A DNA stretch of 51,770 nt. Origin: an uncultured Bacteroidales bacterium. GTDB taxonomy: Bacteria; Bacteroidota; Bacteroidia; Bacteroidales; UBA932. Position 1 is the first letter of the stretch; each line of letters starts with the position of its first letter. Shown in pieces: positions 1 through 7,975 of this stretch. A model generated the notes under the pieces. That model was not told where the DNA came from and did no database searches. It saw only the letters and a program-made list of their open reading frames with translations. The stretch covers positions 1 through 51,770 of the forward strand of contig CAJOKD010000013.1 in the NCBI GenBank assembly GCA_905235085.1, given 5' to 3'. Made by a program: the position numbers and the translations under genes.

Positions 1-94
1 GGGCCATCTTGTAAACAAGGTCTGTCTTGTCCACATAGACAAAGCCGTCTTTGCGGATTTTCTCGAAGTCTTGTATGCCAATCGGATAAAGCAT
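1..94 (-). CDS. AAA-ATPase-like / PD-(D/E)XK nuclease family protein, N-terminal fragment
   Basis: Only the first 31 codons are inside the window; the gene continues past the left edge. The start reads MLYPIGIQDFEKIRKDGFVY followed by VDKTDLVYKM. This is the typical opening of the Bacteroidota family that joins an AAA-ATPase-like domain (PF09820) to a C-terminal PD-(D/E)XK nuclease-like domain (PF08011). Members usually have about 520 residues and no settled cellular role. The start is fixed by the ATG at 94-92, with a TATCTTTG promoter element 26 bases upstream. The family call rests on the N-terminal signature alone; the catalytic parts lie outside the window. Confidence 0.75.
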   Translation of the reverse strand, partial: MLYPIGIQDFEKIRKDGFVYVDKTDLVYKMA

Positions 95-120
95 TTTGCG
101 GGCTCTTTTACCAATACTTA

Positions 121-128
121 CAAAGATA
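121..128 (-). promoter_or_regulatory. Bacteroidota -7 promoter element
   Basis: Read on the minus strand this is TATCTTTG, a perfect match to the TAnnTTTG -7 consensus of the primary sigma factor in this phylum. It lies upstream of the left-edge gene. No clear TTTG -33 element is visible at the usual 19-21 base spacing. Confidence 0.55.
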
Positions 129-257
129 ATTTTTTTCTGAATTCACTGTCATAATATTGTTTTTGTTGTCTCTTATACTGACTATAAATTATTTATGTAA
201 AAATACTTTCGGAAGGAAAGGCAGTTTTTTCGTCAAATGCGGTATCGTCCGCACCGC

Positions 258-292
258 AAACAAGGTTCAGCCATTATGGCTGAACCTTGTTT
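258..292 (-). terminator. Hairpin terminator after the DUF362 gene
   Basis: A perfect palindrome: 258-274 (AAACAAGGTTCAGCCAT) pairs with 276-292 around a one-base centre. The stem ends carry A and T runs, so U-rich RNA results on either strand. It lies 32 bases beyond the stop of the minus-strand DUF362 gene, which it probably terminates. The rest of 95-323 holds the promoter of the left-edge gene and nothing else recognised. Confidence 0.65.
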
Positions 293-323
293 TGTTTTTA
301 TGGTTATTCGAGAACCCGAGTCG

Positions 324-1262
324 CTATTGCTCGGGAGTGAACGGCTTCAGCCCCTTGGCCGCATCGGCCGCCGTGATTTCCTTGCATCCATTGTCCAGGT
401 CCAGGAGGATGTACTCGTCGCTGCCCATTCCCAGTTCCTTCATATACGAAAGTTGGCGCAACCCGTGACGAGTCTCTATCCGCTCCACCAGGTCGTGATG
501 CTCTTCTTCGGTCATCGCGTACACGATGTCGATGCAGGCTTGGTCGATGGCAAGGATATCCGTGGAAGAAAGGATCCCTACGTTCGGGGTGACCACAGGC
601 TCGGCCGCGAGCCCCTCGCAGTCGCAGGATACCGACATATTCCGCATCACGTTCACATAGGTCACGTGTTTTCCGAAATGGTCGATCGTCGCTTTCGTGG
701 ACTCGGTCATCCTTTCCATAAACTCCTCTTCCTTGATGTCCCACTGGTCCGGCTGTCCGGGAGTCGTATGGATCCAGGCCTTACCGATCCTTCCATCTGC
801 GCAACCGATGCCGATATTCTTGTTGCTTCCTCCGAATCCTCCCTGAGTGTGGCCCTTGAAATGGGTAAGCGTGACCATCGAGTCATAGTCCAGCAGGTGG
901 CTTCCTACGGACATCCTGTCGAACCACTTTCCACCTGTGACAGGAAGGTTAACCGTACCTTCTTCGTCGATTATATCCACTGGGCAGAAAGTCCAGCCAT
1001 TGACTTCCAATGTATTACGGTGAAGGTCCGTAGTATATCGGTCTCCATCGTAGTAAGTGTTGGTCTCGATGATGCTGGCGTCGGGGAGGTCCTTCTCGAT
1101 AAGGGCCTGGACCCAGGCTCTGGGAATGATGTTCGGGCCGTGCTGCTCCCCGGTATGGAGCTTCACTCCCACCTTCCCGAAGATTTTTCCGCAAACTTTC
1201 TCGTACGCTTTGATCAGTCCTGCCTGGGACAGTTCTCTGGTAAAATAAACTGTAGCTTTCAT
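324..1262 (-). CDS. DUF362 domain-containing protein
   Basis: 312 residues that read throughout as a DUF362 protein, a widespread family often linked to iron-sulfur proteins but of undefined reaction. Visible features are KVGVKLHTGE near residue 32, a glycine-rich segment (FKGHTQGGFGGSNKNIG), and a CDCEG motif near residue 213 that could bind a metal. No signal peptide is seen, so it is probably cytoplasmic. It starts on the last base of the upstream nitroreductase gene (TGATG arrangement), which implies translational coupling. Both products may act in one redox process, but the substrate cannot be read from the sequence. Confidence 0.8.
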   Translation of the reverse strand: MKATVYFTRELSQAGLIKAYEKVCGKIFGKVGVKLHTGEQHGPNIIPRAWVQALIEKDLPDASIIETNTYYDGDRYTTDLHRNTLEVNGWTFCPVDIIDEEGTVNLPVTGGKWFDRMSVGSHLLDYDSMVTLTHFKGHTQGGFGGSNKNIGIGCADGRIGKAWIHTTPGQPDQWDIKEEEFMERMTESTKATIDHFGKHVTYVNVMRNMSVSCDCEGLAAEPVVTPNVGILSSTDILAIDQACIDIVYAMTEEEHHDLVERIETRHGLRQLSYMKELGMGSDEYILLDLDNGCKEITAADAAKGLKPFTPEQ

Positions 1263-1900
1263 CAGTCGACGAATTTTATCTTTTCCAAATCCCTCGGCTT
1301 GGCGTCAGGGGCCTCGTCAGGGTATCCGATGCCTACGATGATACGCAGCTTGTACCCCTCGCTGAAACAGAGCTTGTCCAGGAAAGGCTTTGCCTGCGGA
1401 GCGGAGTTCATAACCATCGGCGGGCCTCCCATAACTACGGTTCCGAGTCCGAGTGATTGGGCGGCGAGGCATATATTCTCGCACAGAAGACCTACATTTA
1501 CGAGAGACATCCCGGATTCATCGTCGGGGCAGGCTACGGCAATGGCTGCGGTAGCGTTGCGGAAGGCATTCCTGAACTTTGGATCGTCGTTGTTCGCAAC
1601 GTAAGGCATAATCTCCTTCATCACTTCCGTGACGCCGTTGAAATATTCGGGATTGTCGATGATGCGCAATTCCCATTCCTGCTTGTTCATTGCATTCGGG
1701 GCGTTGACACCACATTCGGCGAGCTTCTGGAGTATCTCGCGGGGCACCTGCTGGTCGGTGTAGTGACGAATCGACCTGCGGGCATAGATGTTTTCGATGA
1801 CAGGATTTTCCATTTCAGATTCCTTTTTTGTCTTGTCAGCGCATCCGGCAGCTATGATGCAGATGGCTGCGCAGCAGATGACAGTTATTATCTTGTTCAT
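1262..1900 (-). CDS. Nitroreductase family protein with lipoprotein signal
   Basis: 212 residues. A hydrophobic N-terminus ending in IIAAGC is a lipobox with the lipidated cysteine near residue 20. The nitroreductase fold follows: the FMN-phosphate-binding RRSIRHYTDQQVP stretch, the central NAPNAMNKQEWEL segment and a C-terminal IIVGIGYPDE motif. Family members are FMN-dependent NAD(P)H oxidoreductases. Most are cytosolic, so a lipid anchor placing the enzyme outside the inner membrane is less common and raises the question of its electron donor. It overlaps the DUF362 gene downstream by one base. Family confidence is high; substrate unknown. Confidence 0.85.
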   Translation of the reverse strand: MNKIITVICCAAICIIAAGCADKTKKESEMENPVIENIYARRSIRHYTDQQVPREILQKLAECGVNAPNAMNKQEWELRIIDNPEYFNGVTEVMKEIMPYVANNDDPKFRNAFRNATAAIAVACPDDESGMSLVNVGLLCENICLAAQSLGLGTVVMGGPPMVMNSAPQAKPFLDKLCFSEGYKLRIIVGIGYPDEAPDAKPRDLEKIKFVD

Positions 1901-1920
1901 AGGGAGATGATTTGTTTTTG

Positions 1921-1952
1921 TTTGCTAAAGTTAATCAAAATAATGAAATTTG
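1921..1952 (+). promoter_or_regulatory. Probable promoter of uvrA
   Basis: TTTG at 1921-1924, a 20-base spacer, then GAAATTTG at 1945-1952, one base away from TAnnTTTG. Transcription would start near 1959, just ahead of the ATG at 1971. The same short region must also contain the start signals of the divergent nitroreductase gene. Confidence 0.45.
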
Positions 1953-1970
1953 CATTTCCGATCTTTTGTG

Positions 1971-4808
1971 ATGGCAGAGCAAGGCAATATAATAATCAGA
2001 GGCGCCAAGGTCAACAACCTAAAGGATATCACGGTGGAGATCCCAAGAGGGAAGTTCGTGGTGATTACCGGTATTTCCGGCTCAGGAAAGTCATCCCTGG
2101 CCTTCGATACCCTCTTTGCGGAAGGTCAGAGACGCTTCGCCGAAAGCCTTAGTTCCTATGCCCGCCAGTTCCTCGGAAGGATGAGCAAGCCGGATGTGGA
2201 ATCCATAGACGGAATCCCTCCTGCTATCGCAATAGAGCAGAAAGTCAACACGAGGAATCCTCGCTCTACCGTCGCAACCACTACGGAAATATATGACTAT
2301 CTGCGTATTATCTTTGCCAGGATAGGCCGGACCTATTCACCTGTAAGCGGCAAGGAAGTAAAATGCCATTCGGTCAACGACGTGATGGAGAGCATCCTTT
2401 CCGGGGGCTGCAGTACCGTTTATATCCTTTCCGACCTCGGTTGGGATGGTCGGGAGGACAAGGTGGAGCTGATGCTCCGGCTAAAGGAAGAAGGATTCTC
2501 ACGATTCTTCGGCAGCGAAGGTGTGGTCAGGATCGAGGATGTGATGAGACTGGCGGAGGGAGGAGAATATCCCGAAGGACTCCGTCTTCTGGTGGACCGT
2601 GTCAAGATGCCGGCCGCTGAAGATATATCGGAAGGGGAGTGGGATGACCTGGTAGCCAGGCTTCGGAATTCGGTCGACACGGCTTTCCGCGAGGGGGAAG
2701 GCAGTATGGTTCTGATCAAGGATGATGTCGTCGAAAAATATTCCAACAGGTTCGAGATGGACGGCATTACCTTCAGGGAGCCGGATGAATATCTCTTTTC
2801 GTTCAACAGCCCTCTCGGTGCCTGCCCCGAATGCGGCGGCCTGGGGAAGATAATCGGGGTAAGCGAGGACCTAGTGGTGCCGGACAAATCCCTGAGCATC
2901 TACGACGGAGCCATAGCTTGCTGGAAAGGAGACAAGATGGGATGGTTCAAGGACCATCTGGTCAGGGTTGCGGATCGCTACGGAATAAGGATATTCGAGC
3001 CTTATTGCAACCTTACGGACGAGGAAAAGTCTGTCATCTGGGACGGTCACAGCGTCGAGGGTGACGAAGATTCCATCATAGGGATAAACGAATTCTTCAA
3101 GTGGGTGGAGGCCAACAGGTACAAGATCCAGTACAAGTATATGCTGAGCAGGTTCTCGGGCAGGACTGTCTGCCACGCCTGCCACGGTTCACGGCTCCGC
3201 AAGGAGGCATTGTACGTGAAAGTGGGAGGCAGGAACATAGCCGAGCTGCTGGATATGGATGTGGACACCCTGCTGGACTTTTTAAGAGGTCTCCGTCTCT
3301 CCCGGTATGACAGGGAGATAGCAGGAAAGGCTATCGACGAGATAGTCTCGAGATTGGAATATATCCGCGACGTCGGCCTTTCGTACCTTACCCTCAGCCG
3401 TAGCTGCAACACCCTTTCAGGTGGCGAGAGCCAGAGGATAAACCTGGTCACAGCTCTCGGCAGCTCCCTGGTAGGATCGATGTATATCCTGGACGAGCCC
3501 AGCATCGGGCTTCATCCACGCGATACCGACAGGCTGATTTCGGTGCTCAGGCGACTCCGTGACATAGGCAATACCGTGGTCGTTGTGGAACACGATGAAG
3601 AGATAATACGTGCAGCCGACCTGCTTATCGATATGGGTCCCAAGGCCGGTGTGAACGGCGGTGAGATCGTGTTCCAGGGGAGCATTGCCTCAGGCATACC
3701 GGACGGCTGCAATTCGCTGACCCTCCAGTATCTTAGCGGGAAGAAGCAGCGATATGTCCGGCAGAAGCGTTCCTGGACGTACTCGATCACCGTCGAGGGA
3801 GCTATGGAACACAACCTCAAGGATATAGATGTAAAGTTCCCTCTCGGAGTGCTCACCGCGGTATCAGGTGTCAGCGGTTCCGGGAAGTCCTCGCTTGTAG
3901 GAGACATCCTGTATCCTGCGCTGTACCGCCGTATAAACCAGACCGGGGACCTGCCGGGAGTATTCAGGAAGCTGTCGGGAAACCTCGACCGCGTCACCAG
4001 GGTGGAATATGTGGACCAGAATCCTATCGGTAAGAGTTCAAGGTCCAACGCCGTTACATACCTGAAAGTCTATGACGACATCCGCAAACTGCTCGCGGAG
4101 CAGTATTATGCCAAGATAAACGGGTATACTCCTTCCTTCTTCTCATTCAACCAGGAAGGAGGAAGGTGCCCTGAATGCCAGGGAGACGGGTTCGTGAGGA
4201 TACCGATGCAGTTTATGGCAGATGTCTCGATGGTGTGCGAAGCCTGCGGAGGAAAGCGCTTCAAACCGGATATCCTGGAAGTCCGTTACAATGGGAAGAA
4301 TATTGACGACATCCTGAATATGAGCGTCTCGGAGGCAATCGAATTCTTTGGGTCGCAGGATGACCATCTTGCAAAGCAGGTGGCGCACCGTCTCCAGCCT
4401 CTTGTGGATGTCGGACTATCATACATCAAGCTCGGTCAGAGTTCTTCGACCCTGTCCGGCGGAGAAAGTCAGAGGATCAAGCTGGCGTATTTCCTCACCC
4501 TGAGCGAAGACTCGGATTCCGTACGCAGGGAAAAGATCCTTTTCCTTTTCGACGAGCCGACGACCGGCCTTCATTTCTACGATGTCGAGAAGCTGCTGAA
4601 GGCCTTCGATGTCCTTCTGTCCAAAGGACATACGGTGATAGTGGTAGAGCATAATCTGGACGTGATAAAGGCTGCCGACTGGGTCATCGACCTTGGCCCT
4701 GATGCAGGTGATGCCGGTGGGGAGGTAGTGTTCAGCGGATGCCCTGAGGACCTGATGTATGATGGTACGTCGTTTACTGCAGAGTATTTGAGGAAGGTTG
4801 GAGAATGA
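1971..4808 (+). CDS. uvrA: UvrABC excinuclease ATPase subunit A
   Basis: 945 residues, the usual UvrA length. UvrA is the damage-recognition ATPase of nucleotide excision repair; it dimerises, binds DNA and loads UvrB. Both ABC modules are present: Walker [10 protein letters not shown] at residues 34-42, signature LSGGESQR near 482 with [14 protein letters not shown], and a second Walker [10 protein letters not shown] at about 633 with signature LSGGESQR near 829 and [10 protein letters not shown]. Zinc-binding cysteine sets are CPECGG (about 285) with CHACHG (about 401), and CPECQGDG with CEACGG (about 733-757). The ATG at 1971 (MAEQGNIII) is preferred over one seven codons upstream, which would overlap the promoter. 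The gene overlaps the next by four bases (ATGA). Confidence 0.97.
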   Translation: MAEQGNIIIRGAKVNNLKDITVEIPRGKFVVITGISGSGKSSLAFDTLFAEGQRRFAESLSSYARQFLGRMSKPDVESIDGIPPAIAIEQKVNTRNPRSTVATTTEIYDYLRIIFARIGRTYSPVSGKEVKCHSVNDVMESILSGGCSTVYILSDLGWDGREDKVELMLRLKEEGFSRFFGSEGVVRIEDVMRLAEGGEYPEGLRLLVDRVKMPAAEDISEGEWDDLVARLRNSVDTAFREGEGSMVLIKDDVVEKYSNRFEMDGITFREPDEYLFSFNSPLGACPECGGLGKIIGVSEDLVVPDKSLSIYDGAIACWKGDKMGWFKDHLVRVADRYGIRIFEPYCNLTDEEKSVIWDGHSVEGDEDSIIGINEFFKWVEANRYKIQYKYMLSRFSGRTVCHACHGSRLRKEALYVKVGGRNIAELLDMDVDTLLDFLRGLRLSRYDREIAGKAIDEIVSRLEYIRDVGLSYLTLSRSCNTLSGGESQRINLVTALGSSLVGSMYILDEPSIGLHPRDTDRLISVLRRLRDIGNTVVVVEHDEEIIRAADLLIDMGPKAGVNGGEIVFQGSIASGIPDGCNSLTLQYLSGKKQRYVRQKRSWTYSITVEGAMEHNLKDIDVKFPLGVLTAVSGVSGSGKSSLVGDILYPALYRRINQTGDLPGVFRKLSGNLDRVTRVEYVDQNPIGKSSRSNAVTYLKVYDDIRKLLAEQYYAKINGYTPSFFSFNQEGGRCPECQGDGFVRIPMQFMADVSMVCEACGGKRFKPDILEVRYNGKNIDDILNMSVSEAIEFFGSQDDHLAKQVAHRLQPLVDVGLSYIKLGQSSSTLSGGESQRIKLAYFLTLSEDSDSVRREKILFLFDEPTTGLHFYDVEKLLKAFDVLLSKGHTVIVVEHNLDVIKAADWVIDLGPDAGDAGGEVVFSGCPEDLMYDGTSFTAEYLRKVGE

Positions 4809-5665
4809 ACAGGCTACTGGTCATAATAGTCACGTACCAGGGAATGCCCTGGATCCGGCGTTGCCTGGATTCCGTGTTCTCGTCTTCGATGCCGGCGGAC
4901 GTATTCCTCATTGACAATGGTTCTGACGACGGTTGCCCGGAATTCGTTTCTGCCAATTATCCCCAGGTTATCCTGAACTGCCAGGACAAGAATCTCGGGT
5001 TTGCCCGTGCAAATGATATCGGTCTCCGTTACGCCATCGACCACTCTTACGGATATGTTTATCTCCTGAACCAGGATGCCTGGGTGCTCCCTGACACTTT
5101 CGAGCGGTTGGCCGCAGCATTCGGAAGCGGTCGATGGGGCTTGCTCAGTCCGCTCCAGATGCGTCCTGACCTGATTACACCTGACAGGCGCTTCAAGAAG
5201 CACTATCACGGTACGATGCAGCCTTCCGGTGACGTTCAGCCGGTGCGCTTCGTGATGGCCGCCCATTGGATGCTTTCCAGAGAGTGTCTGGAGTCGGTCG
5301 GTTTGTTTTCTCCTGCGTTCAGCCATTACGGGGAAGACAACAATTATTGCGACAGAGTGCGCACTCACGGATTCGGAGTCGGAGTCCTTCCGTCCGCCGT
5401 TGCGGTTCACGACAGGCAGGACAGGAAAAGGACAAAGGAACAGAGGATATATCTGAACTGTCAGTATTCAAAGGTCCGGCTCAGCGATCCCGGTTCTTCA
5501 TTCCTCCTCCAGGCGGTCTGGCAGCCCTTGCGGCAATGCCTGATGTCGGTCCGCTGGTTATCGCTGCTGCCATTGAAGAATATCGGCAGGCTGGTCAGGG
5601 AATATCCCTCACTCAAGAGATGGAGGAAAGAATCCCTCGGGCAAGGGGCTTTTATAGATGATTGA
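4805..5665 (+). CDS. Glycosyltransferase family 2
   Basis: 286 residues with a GT-A fold. The N-terminus has VIIVTYQGMPWIRRCLDSV and FLIDNGSDDG, followed by NLGFARANDIGLRYA and the metal-binding-type acidic motif LLNQDAWV near residue 89. The C-terminal GEDNNYCDRVRTHGFGVG segment resembles the acceptor/catalytic-base region of rhamnosyltransferase-like GT2 enzymes. No membrane segment is seen; it probably works at the inner membrane surface on a surface polysaccharide. It overlaps the uvrA stop by four bases and is followed three bases later by a Stealth-type gene, which suggests a small glycan-building unit. The sugar transferred cannot be read. Confidence 0.87.
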   Translation: MNRLLVIIVTYQGMPWIRRCLDSVFSSSMPADVFLIDNGSDDGCPEFVSANYPQVILNCQDKNLGFARANDIGLRYAIDHSYGYVYLLNQDAWVLPDTFERLAAAFGSGRWGLLSPLQMRPDLITPDRRFKKHYHGTMQPSGDVQPVRFVMAAHWMLSRECLESVGLFSPAFSHYGEDNNYCDRVRTHGFGVGVLPSAVAVHDRQDRKRTKEQRIYLNCQYSKVRLSDPGSSFLLQAVWQPLRQCLMSVRWLSLLPLKNIGRLVREYPSLKRWRKESLGQGAFIDD

Positions 5666-5668
5666 GTT

Positions 5669-6562
5669 ATGGAAGCTGTAGTAACATACGTTGACGGAAG
5701 CGACCCGAACTGGCAGCGGGAGTATTCAGAAGCTGTAGGAGGCGAAGTGCTGGCCAAGCGGTATCGCGACTGGGGGACTCTGAAATACCTGCTGCGCGGG
5801 ATTGAAAGGCATATTCCTTCAGTGGAGAATGTTTTCCTCCTGGTGTCCGGGGAGAGCCAGGTGCCTGCCTGGATCGACAAGGAAAGGGTGAGGGTAGCCT
5901 TGCACAAGGATATTATCCCCGAAAGGTTCCTGCCTACTTTCAACAGCACCACGATCGAGATGTTCATCCACAAGATTCCGGGATTGGGAGAGAAGTTCCT
6001 GTATTTCAACGATGATATGTTTCCGGTGATGGACTGCGGCGAGGAGGATTTCTTCGTCGGAGACAGATCGGCGATAGGCTTCTCACATCACCTGTTCGCT
6101 GGAGGAAAATACAAGAAGAGGGTCCGTAACTCCGACCATCAGGCGAGGAAGGCCCTTGGAATGCGGCCCGGTCTCACTTTCGTAAGGCCTCAGCACACCT
6201 GCTCTCCTATGTTCAGGAGCGAAAACGAGAAGCTATACGCTTTTTCTGAGGAGACTATCTTCAAGGTAGTGTCCAGATTGAGGACAACCGAGAATTTCAA
6301 CCAGTACCTCTATTTGGACTATCTGTATTACCTAGGCAGGACTACGAGGGGCGGCAAGATATCCAACAAGCATCTTTCTCCTGCGGTGTACCGCCCTGAA
6401 AGCATCGCCGCATTCATAGAGGACCCGAAGTCCAAGCTGATTTGCATAAACGACGTGCATATGGGGGATGAAGATTTTGAAAGGTACCGTGAAGTAATCC
6501 TGGCTGCCTTCGAGAGGCATTTCCCTCAGAGATCGAGGTTCGAGCTCCAGACTTGTCCATAA
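5669..6562 (+). CDS. Stealth family sugar-phosphate transferase
   Basis: 297 residues. The N-terminus VVTYVDGSDPNWQREY is the conserved region 1 signature of Stealth proteins. RYRDWGTLKYLLRGIERHIP with VFLLVSGESQVPAWI and FNSTTIEMFIHKIPGL with FLYFNDDMF match conserved region 2; the aspartates of FNDDMF are characteristic. Known Stealth enzymes transfer hexose-1-phosphate units to build phosphodiester-linked capsule or teichoic-type polymers. The GT2 gene just upstream fits joint synthesis of a surface glycan. No transporter, lipid-carrier priming enzyme or ligase is nearby, so the rest of the pathway lies elsewhere. The function is inferred from family. Confidence 0.88.
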   Translation: MEAVVTYVDGSDPNWQREYSEAVGGEVLAKRYRDWGTLKYLLRGIERHIPSVENVFLLVSGESQVPAWIDKERVRVALHKDIIPERFLPTFNSTTIEMFIHKIPGLGEKFLYFNDDMFPVMDCGEEDFFVGDRSAIGFSHHLFAGGKYKKRVRNSDHQARKALGMRPGLTFVRPQHTCSPMFRSENEKLYAFSEETIFKVVSRLRTTENFNQYLYLDYLYYLGRTTRGGKISNKHLSPAVYRPESIAAFIEDPKSKLICINDVHMGDEDFERYREVILAAFERHFPQRSRFELQTCP

Positions 6563-6563
6563 A

Positions 6564-6684
6564 GAATCCCGCAGGCCAGAGCCGGTTTAAGTAATTGAGG
6601 ATTCTTAGAGCTAAAGCAATGTTGCAATGGATGCGGCAGAACGCCGCGCAAGGTGTGAAGAACACGGGACTGCCTGCGGGATTT
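6564..6684 (+). ncRNA. Structured RNA candidate closed by a 12-bp helix
   Basis: About 120 bases between the Stealth stop and the DUF47 promoter fold into a compact shape. A perfect 12-bp helix (6565-6576 with 6672-6683; AATCCCGCAGGC with its complement) closes the element. Inside are a GCGGC/GCCGC hairpin (6633-6647, loop AGAAC) and a GTGT/ACAC hairpin (6653-6665). No open reading frame is supported, and no U-tract follows on the plus strand. The closed, internally branched topology suggests a small RNA, perhaps 6S-like, but no diagnostic 6S, SRP, tmRNA or RNase P motif was recognised. Strand is uncertain; it could also be a long-range 3'-end structure for the uvrA operon. Confidence 0.4.
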
Positions 6685-6765
6685 CCTATTGCAAAGTTAG
6701 GCTCAGGGCTGTCTGCTGGTACGATTCTTAAGAAACTTGTGGAAATTGTTGCAGTTTTTTATAAA

Positions 6766-6798
6766 TTTGGATGATGTTTTCGATTTTGTTTATCTTCG
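6766..6798 (+). promoter_or_regulatory. Promoter of the DUF47 gene
   Basis: TTTG at 6766-6769, 21 bases, then TATCTTCG at 6791-6798, close to TAnnTTTG. The ATG at 6812 follows 13 bases later. An alternative reading uses TAAATTTG at 6762-6769 as the -7 element. Confidence 0.5.
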
Positions 6799-6811
6799 AT
6801 AGCTTTACCTT

Positions 6812-7471
6812 ATGTCCTTTTACAAAAAATTTAAGATGAAGCTGCACCGCGCCAAGCATGATTTCTTCTCAATCCTGGCGCAGCAGTCCGATTTCATTTC
6901 CAAATCCACTGCCTTGCTCGTCCAGATGCTGGATTCTTCCGACGAGGATGATTGGAAAAGGTTCGAAAGGGAGATAAAGTCCTGTGAAGTGCAGGGAGAT
7001 GCGCTTCTCACGGAGTTCCACGAAATGCTGTCTGGGCGCTGGATCCTGAAGGTGAACAAACTGGACCTCCAGGCAGTCTCAATGGCGATGGATGACTGCA
7101 TAGATGTCATCAAGGACACGGCCAAAGCCATAATTATCTACCATCCTGAGCGCATAGACCAGCAGCTGAAGGATCTTGCACAGATAGCCAGGTCACAGTC
7201 GGAGACGATAGCCGCACTGGTACGCCAGTTGACTGACATCAAGAAGAATCTGGCATCTATCTCTACTTCCTGCGAGAGGGTGACGGAACTGGAACATACG
7301 GCCGATGAAGCCTACGAGGACTACATAGGCTTTATATTCAGGGATGTCAGCGATGTCCGGGAACTTATCAAGTACAAGAATCTCTCGGAGATGCTGGAGA
7401 ATGCGACGGATGCGCACAAGAAGATTTCCGACAACGTGCGCAAGCTGCTTCTCAACTATCTTTCAGAATAA
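6812..7471 (+). CDS. DUF47 (PhoU-like) phosphate regulator family protein
   Basis: 219 residues, all predicted helical. The sequence matches DUF47/PhoU_div: an N-terminal KLHRAKHDFFSILAQQSDFISKS stretch, central DDCIDVIKDTAKA, and C-terminal EYEDYIGFIFR-type and YKNLSEMLENATDAHKK segments with spaced acidic residues like the metal-binding bundles of PhoU. These proteins normally sit beside a PiT-type phosphate transporter. No such transporter is present here; the next gene is a convergent lipoprotein. Either the partner is elsewhere or this copy has an independent role. Its stop codon directly abuts the stop of the convergent gene. Confidence 0.83.
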   Translation: MSFYKKFKMKLHRAKHDFFSILAQQSDFISKSTALLVQMLDSSDEDDWKRFEREIKSCEVQGDALLTEFHEMLSGRWILKVNKLDLQAVSMAMDDCIDVIKDTAKAIIIYHPERIDQQLKDLAQIARSQSETIAALVRQLTDIKKNLASISTSCERVTELEHTADEAYEDYIGFIFRDVSDVRELIKYKNLSEMLENATDAHKKISDNVRKLLLNYLSE

Positions 7472-7954
7472 CTAGTCGGTGACAATAGTGCCGTAGTATG
7501 ACATCGGGTCACGGTTGCGTGAGCGTACGTCTATGCTGGCACGGCCGTTCGTGAAGACAGTTATCGTATATACGAACGTGTCTTCCCCATTGTAGGTCGA
7601 CAGGATTATCTGCCTGCGGTCTGCCTTCGGGACGGTGTCGATGTAGTCACTGATTTCAGCATCGAAATTCAAGCCTTTGCCTCCTCCGTAGGGCACGTTG
7701 TAAGCAACTCCGAAATAAGGGAGGTTGGAGAATATCTTGTCTCCGTCTATCTTGAGGGAGAATCCGTTAACCTGGCGGGATGCACCTCTGAGAGGATGCA
7801 TTTCGGTTACATCGATTGTGAACTGCCTGTTGTCGAGGTTTTCCTGGACCTGAGCAGCTATCCTGGCTTTCTCTTCCGGAGTGAGCCTGAGTGTCGCGCA
7901 TCCGCAAAGCAGCAAGGCAACGGCTGCGAGGACTGTAAGAAGACTTTTTCTCAT
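7472..7954 (-). CDS. DUF4251 domain-containing lipoprotein
   Basis: 160 residues with a lipoprotein signal peptide ending LLLCGC, then LTPEEKARIAAQVQENLDNRQF and the DUF4251 body, including PYFGVAYNVPYGGGKGLNFDA and ISTYNGEDTFVYTITVF-like strands. DUF4251 proteins are small periplasmic or outer-membrane lipoproteins of Bacteroidota of unknown role. It follows the lytic transglycosylase gene by 21 bases and is probably cotranscribed with it, which hints at a cell-envelope setting. Its stop codon abuts that of the DUF47 gene with no bases between. Confidence 0.82.
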   Translation of the reverse strand: MRKSLLTVLAAVALLLCGCATLRLTPEEKARIAAQVQENLDNRQFTIDVTEMHPLRGASRQVNGFSLKIDGDKIFSNLPYFGVAYNVPYGGGKGLNFDAEISDYIDTVPKADRRQIILSTYNGEDTFVYTITVFTNGRASIDVRSRNRDPMSYYGTIVTD

Positions 7955-7975
7955 TGTGATTATAGTGTTTAGTTG

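Noticed and set aside
237..1604. A 455-codon plus-strand reading frame opposite the DUF362 and nitroreductase genes
   Set aside because: Its product has no recognisable domain and it lies antisense to two genes with clear family signatures. It is an open antisense frame caused by codon bias.
6564..6684. Firm assignment as 6S, SRP or RNase P RNA
   Set aside because: None of the conserved primary-sequence motifs could be found, so only a structured RNA candidate is reported.
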